Assembly (NCBI RefSeq): GCF_002563635.1
Contig: NZ_PDIZ01000001.1
Coordinates: 2,108,001 to 2,172,000, forward strand
Direction: 5' to 3'
Source: Bacillus sp. es.036
Lineage (GTDB): Bacteria > Bacillota > Bacilli > Bacillales > Guptibacillaceae
DNA: 64,000 nucleotides
The first letter of the stretch is position 1. Each line of letters opens with the position of its first letter. The position numbers and the translations under genes are program-made. Below are positions 36,397-47,749 of the stretch, piece after piece. Below the pieces are notes generated by a model. The model was given only the letters and a program-made list of their open reading frames with translations. It was not told the DNA's origin and searched no databases.

Positions 36397-36404
36397 ATTG
36401 AACG

Positions 36405-36695
36405 TTATTCGTTCTCGTCCTCTTCCTCTTCTGAGAAAGTGTTGAGCATTTCTTCAACCATTTCCCATTCCTTATCTGATTCGATAGGGAAGAGCTTATA
36501 GTCTCGTTCTTCGTTATCTTCTTCTTCATAACGGAAAGCGTAAACCTCTACTTCTTCTTCGCTATCTGCCTGATCAGCTGGAACCACAGTCATATAAGAT
36601 TGTCCGTTCTCAGCTACGTCGAAAGTAAAGAGAACTTCAAATAAATGTTCGTCTCCGTTTTCATCTGGAATGATAATGCGTTCTTTTTCCTCCAT
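36405..36695 (-). CDS. yrzB: YrzB, DUF1292 protein
   Basis: A 96-residue, very acidic protein (IIIPDENGDEHLFEVLFTFDV at the start; long Glu/Asp-rich end) typical of DUF1292. It lies between ruvX and mltG as in B. subtilis. ATG 36695 is six bases from GAGGTG. Function unknown. Confidence 0.9.
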   Translation of the reverse strand: MEEKERIIIPDENGDEHLFEVLFTFDVAENGQSYMTVVPADQADSEEEVEVYAFRYEEEDNEERDYKLFPIESDKEWEMVEEMLNTFSEEEEDENE

Positions 36696-36708
36696 GCTTT
36701 TCACCTCA

Positions 36709-37128
36709 TTAATTTTGCTTGCTGTCTAAGTATCCTTGCAGAATCATAACAGCAGCCATTTTGTCGATCACTTTCTTCCTTTTCTTACGACTCACATCAG
36801 CACTTATCAGCATGCGCTCAGCAGCGACAGTTGTCAGCCTTTCATCCCACATTTCAACTGGCAAATTGGTACTTGTCCGAATGAGCTCTGCAAATGCCTG
36901 ACAGGCCTCACCACTCGGACCAATTGAACCATTCATGTTCTTAGGAAGTCCAACAACAATCTTGCTGACATCATTCCCATTAATGATTTCCATTAAACGA
37001 TCAGGAATCACATCCTGCATATCCGGGTTACGTTTCACCGTTTCTAATCCCTGTGCCGTCCAACCCATCGCATCGCTTAGCGCGACACCGATTGTTTTCG
37101 TACCGACATCCAAACCAAGTGTTTTCAT
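36709..37128 (-). CDS. ruvX: RuvX (YqgF), RNase H-fold nuclease
   Basis: The 139-residue protein starts [16 protein letters not shown] with the first catalytic Asp, continues with [11 protein letters not shown] and ends with DERLTT and [11 protein letters not shown]. This is the YqgF/RuvX family, linked to Holliday junction resolution and to 16S rRNA maturation. It forms an operon with the ireB-type gene and yrzB. Confidence 0.94.
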   Translation of the reverse strand: MKTLGLDVGTKTIGVALSDAMGWTAQGLETVKRNPDMQDVIPDRLMEIINGNDVSKIVVGLPKNMNGSIGPSGEACQAFAELIRTSTNLPVEMWDERLTTVAAERMLISADVSRKKRKKVIDKMAAVMILQGYLDSKQN

Positions 37129-37137
37129 GCTGTCTCC

Positions 37138-37401
37138 TTATCTCTGATGATGAGTAAGATACGATTTTACAAGCTCTTCGATTAATTCATCTCGTTCTAG
37201 CTTACGAATTAAGCTTCTCGCATCATTGTGTCTCGGAATGTAAGCCGGATCTCCAGAAAGGAGGTATCCCACAATCTGGTTAATCGGATTGTAGCCCTTT
37301 TCTTGAAGAGCGCTATAGACGGTGAGCAACACTTCCTGGACATCGTGATTGTCTGCGTCGTCTGGAAAATTAAATTTCATTGTTTTGTCCATCGAACTCA
37401 T
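37138..37401 (-). CDS. yrzL: IreB-family (UPF0297) regulatory protein
   Basis: An 87-residue protein with MKFNFPDD and [16 protein letters not shown], then [19 protein letters not shown], all strongly conserved in UPF0297. In Enterococcus IreB is a substrate of the IreK Ser/Thr kinase, with phospho-Thr near the N-terminus, and affects cephalosporin resistance. It is always next to ruvX in Firmicutes, as here. Confidence 0.93.
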   Translation of the reverse strand: MSSMDKTMKFNFPDDADNHDVQEVLLTVYSALQEKGYNPINQIVGYLLSGDPAYIPRHNDARSLIRKLERDELIEELVKSYLTHHQR

Positions 37402-37480
37402 TCCTTACACCTCTTTCTCCGATCCCCATCTAGAATCGTAACTAGTCAACTAATTCTTATTGTACACTACTAAAACCAAA

Positions 37481-40114
37481 TTAGGAAATGGATTTAACCC
37501 AATCTGTTGCATAAGCAAGCGCGTCATCTAACTTCTCAGGGTTTTTGCCGCCTGCCTGTGCCATATCCGGACGACCGCCACCGCCACCGCCACAGCGTGT
37601 AGCAAGCTCTTTAATCAATTTCCCAGCATGATAACCTTCTTTTACAAGGTCATCTGTAATACCAGCCGCAAGTTGAACTTTACCATCAGCCCCACTTCCC
37701 AATACGACAATGACGCTTCCAATCTGTGACTTCAAATCATCAACAATACTACGAAGGTTATTCATATCTGTATCGATGCGTTTAGCAACTATTTTCACAC
37801 CGTCTACTTCTTGAACATCTCCTGCCATTTGCTTCGCTTCAACATTTGCAAGTTTTGACGTCAATGAATCATTTTGGCGTTGTAAATCACGGATCTGACC
37901 AAGTAGTGCTTCTGTTCTTGAGGGAACGTCCTTCACATTTGATTTTAACAAGTTAGCCGTGTTTTTCAAAATCGACACTTGTTGATTCAAAACCTGGTAA
38001 GCTCCTTCACTAGTTACAGCTTCAATACGGCGTGTTCCTGCACCAATACCTGATTCAGAAACAATTTTAAACAATCCAATTTCTGCTGTATTTTGAACGT
38101 GCGTACCGCCACATAATTCAAGACTATAATCACCAACACGTACAACCCGAACAGTATCTCCATATTTTTCACCAAACAATGCCATAGCTCCCATTGCTTT
38201 AGCTTCGTCAATAGGCTTTACCATCGTATTCACTGGAATGTTCGCCCAAATTTGATCGTTTACTTGTTTTTCAATCTCTTCAAGTTCTTCAGATGTAATC
38301 TGTCCGAAATGAGAGAAGTCAAAGCGAAGGCGCTCTGAACCTACGAGTGAACCAGCCTGGTTGACATGCTCACCAAGAACATCCTTTAAAGCTTGATGTA
38401 GCAAGTGGGTTGCCGTATGATTCTTTACAATTGCCGAACGGTTTGAACGATTGATTTCAGCTGTAATTTTTGCTCCTGTTTTTATTGTCCCAGATTCGAC
38501 AACCGCCGTATGGACGTGCTGGCCGTTTGGCGCTTTTTGTACATCCGTTACGCGAAGCTGAACATCTTCACCCCTAATAACACCAGGATCTGCAACTTGT
38601 CCGCCGCTTTCAGCATAGAAAGGCGTGCTTTGGATAATAACTTGGATTTCGTCCCCTTCTGACGCTACTTCCGTCAACTCTTTGTCTTTTATAATAGCGA
38701 CTACTTCTGTATCAACAGATCGCTCTTCATATCCGACAAAATCGCTTTCCACTGAAATATCACCGAGGGCACCACCTTGAACTTGCATAGAACCTACATC
38801 CTGACGAGCATCTCTAGCACGTTTACGCTGCATTCCCATCTCATGCTCGAAACCTGTACGATCAATTTCCATACCTTCTTCTTCCGCATACTCCTCTGTT
38901 AGTTCGACAGGGAAACCGTATGTGTCATATAGACGGAAAACATCGCTACCTGAAATAACGTGATTACCAGCTGCTTTTTCTTTCTTCATAATATCCGAAA
39001 GAATCGAAAGTCCTTCATTTAAGGTTTCGTAAAAGCGATCTTCTTCGTTCTTAATCACTTTCTGAATAAATTCTTTCTTTGCATTTACTTCTGGGTAGAA
39101 CTCAACCATAATGTCCCCCACTACAGGAACAAGTTCATACATAAATGGACGGTTAATACCAATTTGTTTAGCAAAACGAACAGCTCGTCTAAGCAGTCTT
39201 CTTAGTACGTACCCACGTCCCTCATTAGAAGGTAGGGCACCATCACCAATTGCAAATGTAACCGTTCGAATATGGTCAGCGACTACTTTGAAAGCAGTAT
39301 CTCCTTCTCGAGAAGCTCCATACTTCACTTTTGCCATTCGCTCAGTTTCACGAATTGTCGGCATGAATAGATCTGTATCATAGTTTGTTTTTGCATCTTG
39401 AATAACAGATACCATTCGTTCGAGTCCCATTCCCGTATCAATATTCTTTTTAGGTAAAGGGGTATAAGTTCCATCTGGATTATGGTTGAACTGAGAAAAC
39501 ACAAGGTTCCAGATTTCAAGATAACGCTCGTTTTCGCCACCAGGATAGAGTTCTTCTGTAGGATCTTCAAAACCGTATTCTTCGCCACGGTCATAGAAAA
39601 TTTCTGTATTTGGTCCACTAGGTCCTTCACCGATATCCCAGAAGTTGCCCTCTAGTCGAATGATACGCTCTTCTGGAAGGCCAATTTTTTCACTCCAAAT
39701 TGTATAAGCTTCCTCATCTTCCGGGTGGATTGTTACGGATAATTTATCAGCTTCAAAGCCAATCCAATCTTTGCTCGTTAAAAATTCCCAGCCCCATTCA
39801 ATCGCTTCTTCTTTAAAATAATCTCCGATTGAAAAGTTTCCAAGCATTTCAAAAAATGTATGGTGACGAGCTGTCTTCCCTACATTTTCAATGTCATTCG
39901 TACGAATTGACTTCTGTGCATTCACAATTCGTGGATTATCAGGGGTAACGCGCCCGTCAAAATATTTCTTTAATGTAGCGACTCCGCTATTGATCCACAA
40001 CAAAGTTGGATCTTCATGAGGTACTAACGATGCACTAGGTTCCACCGAGTGACTTTTTTCTTTAAAGAAATCGATAAACATCTGTCTTACGTCAGCTGAC
40101 GATAAGTTTTTCAT
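37481..40114 (-). CDS. alaS: AlaS, alanyl-tRNA synthetase
   Basis: AlaS charges tRNA-Ala. The 877-residue protein has the class II motif [17 protein letters not shown], the editing site ATHLLH (HxxxH) and CGGTH, and the C-terminal DHHA1 part with [20 protein letters not shown] 40114 lies nine bases from AAGGAGG; the ATG at 40123 touches it. A T-box leader upstream controls it. B. subtilis has the same gene next to yrzL. Confidence 0.97.
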   Translation of the reverse strand: MKNLSSADVRQMFIDFFKEKSHSVEPSASLVPHEDPTLLWINSGVATLKKYFDGRVTPDNPRIVNAQKSIRTNDIENVGKTARHHTFFEMLGNFSIGDYFKEEAIEWGWEFLTSKDWIGFEADKLSVTIHPEDEEAYTIWSEKIGLPEERIIRLEGNFWDIGEGPSGPNTEIFYDRGEEYGFEDPTEELYPGGENERYLEIWNLVFSQFNHNPDGTYTPLPKKNIDTGMGLERMVSVIQDAKTNYDTDLFMPTIRETERMAKVKYGASREGDTAFKVVADHIRTVTFAIGDGALPSNEGRGYVLRRLLRRAVRFAKQIGINRPFMYELVPVVGDIMVEFYPEVNAKKEFIQKVIKNEEDRFYETLNEGLSILSDIMKKEKAAGNHVISGSDVFRLYDTYGFPVELTEEYAEEEGMEIDRTGFEHEMGMQRKRARDARQDVGSMQVQGGALGDISVESDFVGYEERSVDTEVVAIIKDKELTEVASEGDEIQVIIQSTPFYAESGGQVADPGVIRGEDVQLRVTDVQKAPNGQHVHTAVVESGTIKTGAKITAEINRSNRSAIVKNHTATHLLHQALKDVLGEHVNQAGSLVGSERLRFDFSHFGQITSEELEEIEKQVNDQIWANIPVNTMVKPIDEAKAMGAMALFGEKYGDTVRVVRVGDYSLELCGGTHVQNTAEIGLFKIVSESGIGAGTRRIEAVTSEGAYQVLNQQVSILKNTANLLKSNVKDVPSRTEALLGQIRDLQRQNDSLTSKLANVEAKQMAGDVQEVDGVKIVAKRIDTDMNNLRSIVDDLKSQIGSVIVVLGSGADGKVQLAAGITDDLVKEGYHAGKLIKELATRCGGGGGGRPDMAQAGGKNPEKLDDALAYATDWVKSIS

Positions 40115-40182
40115 ACGAAACATCCTCCTTCAATTCTGATTGAACTCTTTCGCTATTCAAGGTGGTTTTTTTACATACAAAA

Positions 40183-40453
40183 AAAACTCCCATCCCTGAA
40201 TAAATCAGGGACGAGAGTTTTGTTTTCATACTCACGCGGTACCACCCTGGTTATAGACATAATTGTCTATCACCTCAAGCGACCGTAACGAGGTCGAGAC
40301 GGCGGGGATTAATCCGCACTCAGGATTAGCGTTCTGCTGATCTTATTCATAAAGCTCTTTCAGCCAAGGAGCTTCTCTCTAAGGAATACATTTTGTATTC
40401 ATGAATAGGGGTCAACATACTGGATCCGTCAATGTGTTTGTTTCTTAATCTCT
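40183..40453 (-). ncRNA. T-box riboswitch of alaS
   Basis: On the reverse strand the T-box AGGGTGGTACCGCG is at 40235-40248. It is followed by the terminator: stem with arms of about 16 bases, 40184-40199 and 40205-40220, then a T-run. The specifier is likely GCT (Ala) at 40328-40330, read in AACGCTAATCC and followed by A, as usual. Uncharged tRNA-Ala would stabilise the antiterminator. Start inferred 7 bases from the -10. The whole 40124-40485 gap is this leader and its promoter. Confidence 0.93.
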
Positions 40454-40459
40454 GAAATA

Positions 40460-40489
40460 ATTATAGTCAGAGCTTGAATCGTTTGTCAA
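40460..40489 (-). promoter_or_regulatory. Sigma-A promoter of alaS
   Basis: TTGACA (40484-40489) and TATAAT (40460-40465) on the reverse strand, 18 bases apart. The -35 overlaps the TGA stop codon of the upstream AI-2E-type gene. Confidence 0.88.
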
Positions 40490-41550
40490 TTGCTTCGTTC
40501 ATCTTCGTTATGATAGAGAATGAGCGCCTTTAAAACCGCCAGAACAGGAACTGCCAGTATCAATCCAATCACACCGGCAATTTCTCCTCCTGCTAGTAGG
40601 CCGAAAATAATAACGACCGGGTGAATATGCAAACTTTTCCCTACAATATAGGGAGAAAGGATATTGCTTTCAATAAACTGAAGAACAATAATGACGATGA
40701 TCGTAATCAACGTCATTTTAACTGAAACAGTTGACGCAATTAATAATGCTGGCGCCGCCCCTAAAAAAGGTCCAAAATACGGAATAATATCTGTTACGCC
40801 GACAATAATGCCAAGCAAGATCGCATATGGAAGCTTAATTAACCAAAAGCCTAGTGCCGCAAGAACACCTAGAACACTAATGACAAAAAATTGACCTCGA
40901 ATGTAATTTCCAAGGGATTCATCAATTCGAATCAATACGTTTCTACCCGGTTTTCTCCATTTTGGGGGTGTAACTCTCCAGGCTATTTTCTTTAAATTTT
41001 CGAAATCTTTAAGCAAATAGAACACAATAAAGGGAATGATCATGATAATAAAAATAGAACTTAATAGCTTTTTTGCTAATTCAATTGCAAGTGTTAATGT
41101 ACGGTTAACGGCATCTTCAGCATCCTGAAACGATTGATCCACCTTTTCTTGAAGAGCAGGAGGTAAATTAGCTGTAAAGTCATAGGTGTGGTGCACCGCA
41201 TCTCGATACATATCAATAAACATCGGCACGTTCTCCATTAACTCCTGTGACTGCTTCACAATATGCGGAATACCTTTAACAATTGCATATCCAGTGCCTC
41301 CAAAAAACAGGAGATAGATTAAGAGGACAGCGACACCTCTTGGCAGTCCTTCTTTATGAATTTTCTCTACAATCGGGTGAAGTAAATACGTAATGAGAGA
41401 AGCAATTAAAAAGGGAACGATCAATACCGTTAACACATTTACAATCGGCTCCCAAATCGGAGCTAATTTCAATAACAAATACACACATAGAAATACAAGC
41501 AGAAGGGTTGTTAAATAAATGAGCCAATTAAGGTTCCATTCACGCTTCAC
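40486..41550 (-). CDS. yrrI: AI-2E family transporter (PerM/YrrI type)
   Basis: The 354-residue membrane protein has about eight helices and the family stretches IIPFIVFYLLKD, LPYAILLGIIVGVTDIIPYFGPFLG and GLLAGGEIAGVIGLILAVP. The family name does not prove AI-2 export; members also move ions or other solutes. GTG 41550 follows AGGAGGGATCAAAT. It lies upstream of alaS, as in B. subtilis. Interestingly luxS is also in this window, but 12 kb away. Confidence 0.9.
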   Translation of the reverse strand: MKREWNLNWLIYLTTLLLVFLCVYLLLKLAPIWEPIVNVLTVLIVPFLIASLITYLLHPIVEKIHKEGLPRGVAVLLIYLLFFGGTGYAIVKGIPHIVKQSQELMENVPMFIDMYRDAVHHTYDFTANLPPALQEKVDQSFQDAEDAVNRTLTLAIELAKKLLSSIFIIMIIPFIVFYLLKDFENLKKIAWRVTPPKWRKPGRNVLIRIDESLGNYIRGQFFVISVLGVLAALGFWLIKLPYAILLGIIVGVTDIIPYFGPFLGAAPALLIASTVSVKMTLITIIVIIVLQFIESNILSPYIVGKSLHIHPVVIIFGLLAGGEIAGVIGLILAVPVLAVLKALILYHNEDERSN

Positions 41551-41580
41551 ATTTGATCCCTCCTGCTATTCACATGCCAT

Positions 41581-41769
41581 CTACAGTTCAACTCGCATAT
41601 CATAATCTTCAAATAAATCATCAAGGGATGTAAGTGAACCATCTTCTTCTACTTGATGAAGGGAGAGTACGCCTTTGATCACAGACATTTCCACAAAACA
41701 GTTCCAACAATAGAATTGATTGGCACCGATCTTCCCTATATTTTTACTTTTGCAATTTGGACAATTCAT
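41581..41769 (-). CDS. Small zinc-ribbon protein
   Basis: A 62-residue protein with a CPNC...CWNC zinc-ribbon at about 3-23 and an acidic end (DGSLTSLDDLFEDYDM). ATG 41769 lies nine bases after AGGAGG; ATG 41775 is close. Such proteins occur between recD2 and the AI-2E gene in Bacillus. Function unknown. Confidence 0.75.
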   Translation of the reverse strand: MNCPNCKSKNIGKIGANQFYCWNCFVEMSVIKGVLSLHQVEEDGSLTSLDDLFEDYDMRVEL

Positions 41770-41885
41770 CTCCATACGCCTCCTAATCGAGCTATTTAAG
41801 AAGATATACATTCCATCCTGTCCATCCGCTCCACATTCTATACAACGGCTCTAGAAGTGCATTGCCTGTCCAAATATTTTTCCAA

Positions 41886-41913
41886 TAAAAAAAAAGCCAG
41901 AAATTCTCTGACT
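41886..41913 (-). terminator. Terminator after recD2
   Basis: AGTCAGA pairs with TCTGGCT (one G-U) on the reverse strand, followed by nine T. Confidence 0.8.
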
Positions 41914-41914
41914 T

Positions 41915-44185
41915 TTAGATTGATTCTTCAATTGTTGTTTGTTCGCCAATCATTTCATGCAATTTCTCTGTTAACTGCGTATTTCGAATCTGATCATCTT
42001 CTGTTTTTATAGCAAGCTTAATCGCATCTTCTTCGCCGCACAAAATCAAATAATCCTTGCTTCTTGTAACGGCTGTATAAAGAAGGTTCTTCCGCAGCAT
42101 CCGATAATATCCTCTTACAATAGGAAGAACAACAATCGGAAACTCACTACCCTGGGATTTATGGATGGAGCAGCAGTAGGCATGTGTTAATTGATTAAAG
42201 TCAGGCCTGTCATAAACCACTTCCTGTCCATCAAAAGAAACAACAAGTTGATCCTGCTTTTCAATATTTTCTTTCGCAAAGAATACAGAAACCACTTCGC
42301 CCATATCGCCATTGAAGACATTGTCTTCAGGATTGTTTACAAGTTGAAGAACTTTATCTCCGACTCGATACACGAGATCTCCATGCAAAAGCTCTCTTCG
42401 CTGATCTGTTGGAGGATTAAATAGCTTTTGAAGCTCCTGATTTAGTCGATCCACTCCAGCTGATCCTCGATACATCGGAGCAAGAACTTGAATATCCCGA
42501 GGAGAGTATCCCTTCTTTAATGCATTGCCACAAACTTGCGAAACAACCTCAATAATCTGCGATTGAGAACAAGGAAAGAACCTTCGATCAGGCGTCGGTT
42601 TATGGAACTCTTCTGGAAGCTCTCCTTCTTTAATGGAGTGGGCAAGATCAATTATCGAAGAGCCTTCAGCCTGCCGATAAATGTCCGTCAGTTTACTAAC
42701 GGGAACAGCATGTGAATCAATCATATCCTTAAGTACCTGTCCTGGTCCTACTGATGGAAGTTGATCTTCATCACCAACAACAATCACTTGAATTTGAGAT
42801 GGTAAGGATTTAAATAATTGATTGGCTAGCCACACGTCAACCATAGATACTTCGTCAACAATTAATAATCTACCTTCAATTGGATTATTCTCATCATGTT
42901 CAAATCCCGCCTCACCTTTCCAGCCAAGTAATCTATGTATCGTGAAAGCCGGTAATCCGGTTGCTTCACTCATTCGTTTGGCTGCTCTTCCTGTTGGTGC
43001 GACGAGCAGAACGGGAAAGGGATTTTCTTTTGTGTAATCTTTTGGATCTAAAGAAAGGCCATTTAATTCAGCATAAAGCTCAACAATCCCTTTTATAACG
43101 GTTGTTTTGCCCGTACCAGGTCCTCCAGTTAAAATCATGAACGGAGACGATATCGCTTTTTGTACCGCTTCACGCTGTGATGGCGCATATTGAATGCCGA
43201 GTCGTTCTTCGAGATCTCCAAGTGCGCGATAAAATTCAGATTCAGGAAATGAATCAGCATACTCTGTTTGTGACATCACATTATTCAATCCAGTGACAAG
43301 ACCTTTTTCAGCATAGTAAAGTGAATGTAAATAGATTCTCTCTCGATCAAGAATTAACTTATCACTCTCGTAAAGCGAAATCAGTTCCCTTGAAATATCT
43401 GCTTCATCAAGTCGATCACCTAGCAGCTCATTTACAGATCGAATCAAAGCATCGTAATCTAGATACACATGTCCTTCCTGTAACGTTTGTTCATTTAACG
43501 TATGAAGACATGCCGCCCTAATGCGATCAGGATGCTTTCCCTCAATACCAATCGATTTCCCTAAATCGTCCGCTCGACGAAAACCAATGCCTTCCACGTC
43601 TTGAATAAGCTGATAAGGATTTTTCTCAACAATTTCGAGTGTTTCTTGCTTATATGCTTTAAAAATTTTCATCGATAGTCTCGGTCCAAACCCTAATTCA
43701 GTTAATCGAATCATAATTTGGTCAAGCCCCTGATGCTCCATAAGAGAATCATATAATCCTTTTGCTTTTTCTTCAGATAGCTTTGGTACCTTACTTAATA
43801 TTGAGGGATCACGCATAATCTTAGCTATGGCGCGCTCTCCTAGCGCATCAACAATCGATTCCGCCGTCTTTTCACCAATTCCATGGAATAAATCACTTGA
43901 TAAGTATTGAACAAGCCCCGGTTTTGATTCAGGCATCTGTCGCTCAAATGATTCAACAGCATACTGTTTTCCGTAGCGTGGATGGTCTGTAAACCGTCCA
44001 TAGAAAACGTACGTTTCATCTTCCAAAAGCCTTGGAATCATTCCATTTACAACGACTTCTTTCTCATCATAGGGTTCATTCGTTTCTGAAATTCGTAGTC
44101 TTGCCACCCCATACAAACTATCTTCATTGAAGAAAATCATTTGTATCGGTCTTCCTTTGATATAGCCTTTTTGTGGCTGATCCAT
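41915..44185 (-). CDS. recD2: RecD2, 5'-3' DNA helicase
   Basis: A 756-residue superfamily 1B helicase without RecB or RecC. The N-terminal half has helix-hairpin-helix features (YLSSDLFHGIGEKTAESIVDA; YQLIQDVEGIGFRRADDLG); motor motifs are GGPGTGKTT (Walker A), LLIVDEVSMVD and VVGDEDQLPSVGPG, and the C-terminal HAYCCSIHKSQGSEFP. It acts in replication restart and mismatch repair in B. subtilis (YrrC). It follows the TPR gene by 27 bases. Confidence 0.95.
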   Translation of the reverse strand: MDQPQKGYIKGRPIQMIFFNEDSLYGVARLRISETNEPYDEKEVVVNGMIPRLLEDETYVFYGRFTDHPRYGKQYAVESFERQMPESKPGLVQYLSSDLFHGIGEKTAESIVDALGERAIAKIMRDPSILSKVPKLSEEKAKGLYDSLMEHQGLDQIMIRLTELGFGPRLSMKIFKAYKQETLEIVEKNPYQLIQDVEGIGFRRADDLGKSIGIEGKHPDRIRAACLHTLNEQTLQEGHVYLDYDALIRSVNELLGDRLDEADISRELISLYESDKLILDRERIYLHSLYYAEKGLVTGLNNVMSQTEYADSFPESEFYRALGDLEERLGIQYAPSQREAVQKAISSPFMILTGGPGTGKTTVIKGIVELYAELNGLSLDPKDYTKENPFPVLLVAPTGRAAKRMSEATGLPAFTIHRLLGWKGEAGFEHDENNPIEGRLLIVDEVSMVDVWLANQLFKSLPSQIQVIVVGDEDQLPSVGPGQVLKDMIDSHAVPVSKLTDIYRQAEGSSIIDLAHSIKEGELPEEFHKPTPDRRFFPCSQSQIIEVVSQVCGNALKKGYSPRDIQVLAPMYRGSAGVDRLNQELQKLFNPPTDQRRELLHGDLVYRVGDKVLQLVNNPEDNVFNGDMGEVVSVFFAKENIEKQDQLVVSFDGQEVVYDRPDFNQLTHAYCCSIHKSQGSEFPIVVLPIVRGYYRMLRKNLLYTAVTRSKDYLILCGEEDAIKLAIKTEDDQIRNTQLTEKLHEMIGEQTTIEESI

Positions 44186-44212
44186 AAGATCTTCTCTCCA
44201 ATAACTTAAAAT

Positions 44213-44881
44213 TTAATTGTTATTGTTCATCGCTTGTTCCATTTGTTTCTTCCCATTACCTGCTAAGAGATGATCTGGTTGAATAGCGAGTGCACGATCA
44301 AAACAGCTTATTGCGTTCTCCAAATTTTCTTGATAAGCATAGCTCACACCCAAGTTAAACCATGCATCTGCATGATCTGGGTCTTCTTCAACAACTCTCT
44401 CAAACTGAGGAAGAGCCACATCGACTGCCCCGTCTTGCGCAAGACAAAGTGCATACTGGAAACGAGCTTCCGAATCTTCCTCATTTAGTTCAACAGCTCT
44501 CTGGAAGAAAGGTAACGCTAAACGTAGCGCATCCTGCATCATAAAGCATTGACCCATCATGAAGTGAACATCGCTTTGATCAAGTCCTTGCTGAATCGCT
44601 TTTTGATACATATCTGCAGCGTCTTTATACTGCTCTAGTTCAAAGAATGCATTTCCTGCGCCATAATACGCTGTCCCTTGCGTTTCATCCAGATCAATCG
44701 CTTTTTCAAAATATGCGACAGCCTGCTTAATTTCTCCTGCCTGTGCAAGGAGGTTTCCAATATTCGTATAAGCAACCGGATCTTTAGGATTCTCTTCAAT
44801 CGCTTCATATAGTAGCGTTACAGCTTTTTCTAATTCTCCATTATTCATCGCTTCAATCGCTTGTTCATTTTTTTTGCTCAT
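44213..44881 (-). CDS. yrrB: TPR-repeat protein (YrrB)
   Basis: The 222-residue protein is built of about six tetratricopeptide repeats (34-residue periodicity; AYTNIGNLLAQAGEIKQAVA, AYYGAGNAFFELEQYKDAA, AWFNLGVSYAYQENLENAI) and thus is a protein-binding scaffold. It lies between mnmA and recD2 as in B. subtilis. Partner unknown. Confidence 0.92.
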   Translation of the reverse strand: MSKKNEQAIEAMNNGELEKAVTLLYEAIEENPKDPVAYTNIGNLLAQAGEIKQAVAYFEKAIDLDETQGTAYYGAGNAFFELEQYKDAADMYQKAIQQGLDQSDVHFMMGQCFMMQDALRLALPFFQRAVELNEEDSEARFQYALCLAQDGAVDVALPQFERVVEEDPDHADAWFNLGVSYAYQENLENAISCFDRALAIQPDHLLAGNGKKQMEQAMNNNN

Positions 44882-44950
44882 CTTAAAAACTCCTTATTTC
44901 TTTAGCTTATTCTCTAGTTTAGCATAAGTTAGCAGTTGATTCTTCACCTC

Positions 44951-44983
44951 AAAAAACAGCCCCATTTCTTTTTGAAATGAGGC
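44951..44983 (-). terminator. Terminator after mnmA
   Basis: On the reverse strand GCCTCATTTC pairs with GAAATGGGGC (one G-U), loop AAAAA, then T-run. Confidence 0.82.
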
Positions 44984-44989
44984 GTGTCA

Positions 44990-46144
<1,155 letters not shown>

Positions 46145-46149
46145 CTATT

Positions 46150-47292
46150 TTATAACTTCTTCAACCGATTGACAATCTTAACGACTTCACCGGCTGCTCT
46201 CTTAGCATCATCGATCGAATTTCCATATCCAAAACTAAATCGTATCGCTGTCTCTGTTCGCTCATTATCACCAAACATAGCTGTTAACACGTGGGAAGGT
46301 TCATGGGACCCTGCCGTACAAGCCGATCCGCTTGAAACCGCAATTCCTGCAAGATCAAGATTCATTAGCATCGGCTCAACCTTTGCATCTAAAAAGCTAA
46401 CATTCATAACGTGTGGAAGCATGTTTTGACTATCTCCGTTCACCAGATAAGAAATAGATTCTTCATCAAATATATCTATCATCACTTGCTTCATATTTTG
46501 ATAAAGCTCGACTTTCGCATCTCTGTCTACATGCATTAGCTCAGCTGCCTTCTCCATTCCAACGATGCCAGCCACGTTTTCCGTACCAGCACGGCGCTTA
46601 CGCTCTTGCTCTCCACCATAAGAATAAGGAACTAACTTTGTGCCAGCCTTTGCATACAGAAAACCTACACCTTTAGGTCCGTTAATCTTATGAGCTGAAA
46701 CAGAAAGGAGATCAATGCCTATTTCCTTCACATTCAGGTCGATTAAACCATAAGCCTGAACAGCATCTGTATGAAATAAGATACCAGAATCGTTTGCTAT
46801 TCTGGCGATCTCTGCAATAGGTTGTATGGTTCCTACTTCGTTGTTTCCATACATAACCGTAATCAAGATCGTTTCTGGACGTATCGCGTCTTTCAGGTCA
46901 GTTATCGAAATCCTACCATTCTCATTTACTGGTAAGTAGGTCACAGTAAAGCCTTCGTTCTCAAGTCCTTTGCACGCATTTAATGCAGCATGATGCTCAA
47001 TCGACGTTGTAATAATATGATTTCCTTTTGCCTGGTTTCCTTTTGCGGCTCCGACAATTGCAAGGTTATCTGCTTCTGTCCCCCCACTAGTGAAAATCAC
47101 TTCATTCGGGTTAGCATGAATACTCCTCGCAAGATTGCTTCTTGATTCATCAAGTGCGTGACGCGATTTCCGACCAAACTGATGGATACTGGAAGGATTA
47201 CCAAAATCATTTTGAAGTGACGTCATTATTGCCTTCATCACATCAGGATGGACGGGCGAAGTTGCAGCATGGTCCATATAAATTGCATTCAT
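46150..47292 (-). CDS. yrvO: Cysteine desulfurase (YrvO/IscS type)
   Basis: A 380-residue PLP enzyme that frees sulfur from cysteine as persulfide. The Schiff-base lysine is in SVSAHKINGPKG, and the active cysteine in SSGSACTAGSHEPSHVL. HHAAL and FTSGGTEADN bind PLP. Genomic coupling to mnmA indicates YrvO, dedicated to tRNA thiolation in B. subtilis. cymR is just upstream. Confidence 0.94.
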   Translation of the reverse strand: MNAIYMDHAATSPVHPDVMKAIMTSLQNDFGNPSSIHQFGRKSRHALDESRSNLARSIHANPNEVIFTSGGTEADNLAIVGAAKGNQAKGNHIITTSIEHHAALNACKGLENEGFTVTYLPVNENGRISITDLKDAIRPETILITVMYGNNEVGTIQPIAEIARIANDSGILFHTDAVQAYGLIDLNVKEIGIDLLSVSAHKINGPKGVGFLYAKAGTKLVPYSYGGEQERKRRAGTENVAGIVGMEKAAELMHVDRDAKVELYQNMKQVMIDIFDEESISYLVNGDSQNMLPHVMNVSFLDAKVEPMLMNLDLAGIAVSSGSACTAGSHEPSHVLTAMFGDNERTETAIRFSFGYGNSIDDAKRAAGEVVKIVNRLKKL

Positions 47293-47329
47293 TCCTATTC
47301 ACCTCTTACGACCAGCCGTGAGCTGGCAA

Positions 47330-47749
47330 CTAAATATAGAACATATAGCTATCTTGTTCGCCTTCTCCTTCATAAGTTGCAAGGTCTTCAAGCGTAGTTG
47401 AATCTAGAACATCTTTTACAGCATCTCGTATTTTTAACCAAAGATCTCGTTTGGCAGGTTCTTCATCATCCATTACTTCAACCGGACTAATCGGTCCTTC
47501 TAGCACGCGAATAATGTCCCCTGCTGTAATTGAGCTCGCTTCTTGTGCAAGAATATAGCCACCATATGCTCCACGAACACTTTTAACGAGACCGGCATTA
47601 CGTAATGGGGCTACAAGCTGTTCGAGATAATGCTCTGATAAGTCTTTGCTTCTAGCAATGGATTTCAAAGAAGTAGGTCCATCACCGTGCTTTTTTGCTA
47701 ACTCCATCATAATCGTTAATCCGTATCTTCCTTTTGTCGATATCTTCAT
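47330..47749 (-). CDS. cymR: CymR, master regulator of cysteine metabolism
   Basis: A 139-residue Rrf2-family repressor, nearly colinear with B. subtilis CymR (MKISTKGRYGLTIMMELA; LSEHYLEQLVAPLRNAGLV; GPISPVEVM; TTLEDLATY). It has no cysteines, so it does not carry an iron-sulfur cluster; it acts with CysK. Targets should include the yrrT-mccB operon in this window. ATG 47749 has GAGGTGG before it; the start lies inside the end of the upstream membrane gene. Confidence 0.95.
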   Translation of the reverse strand: MKISTKGRYGLTIMMELAKKHGDGPTSLKSIARSKDLSEHYLEQLVAPLRNAGLVKSVRGAYGGYILAQEASSITAGDIIRVLEGPISPVEVMDDEEPAKRDLWLKIRDAVKDVLDSTTLEDLATYEGEGEQDSYMFYI

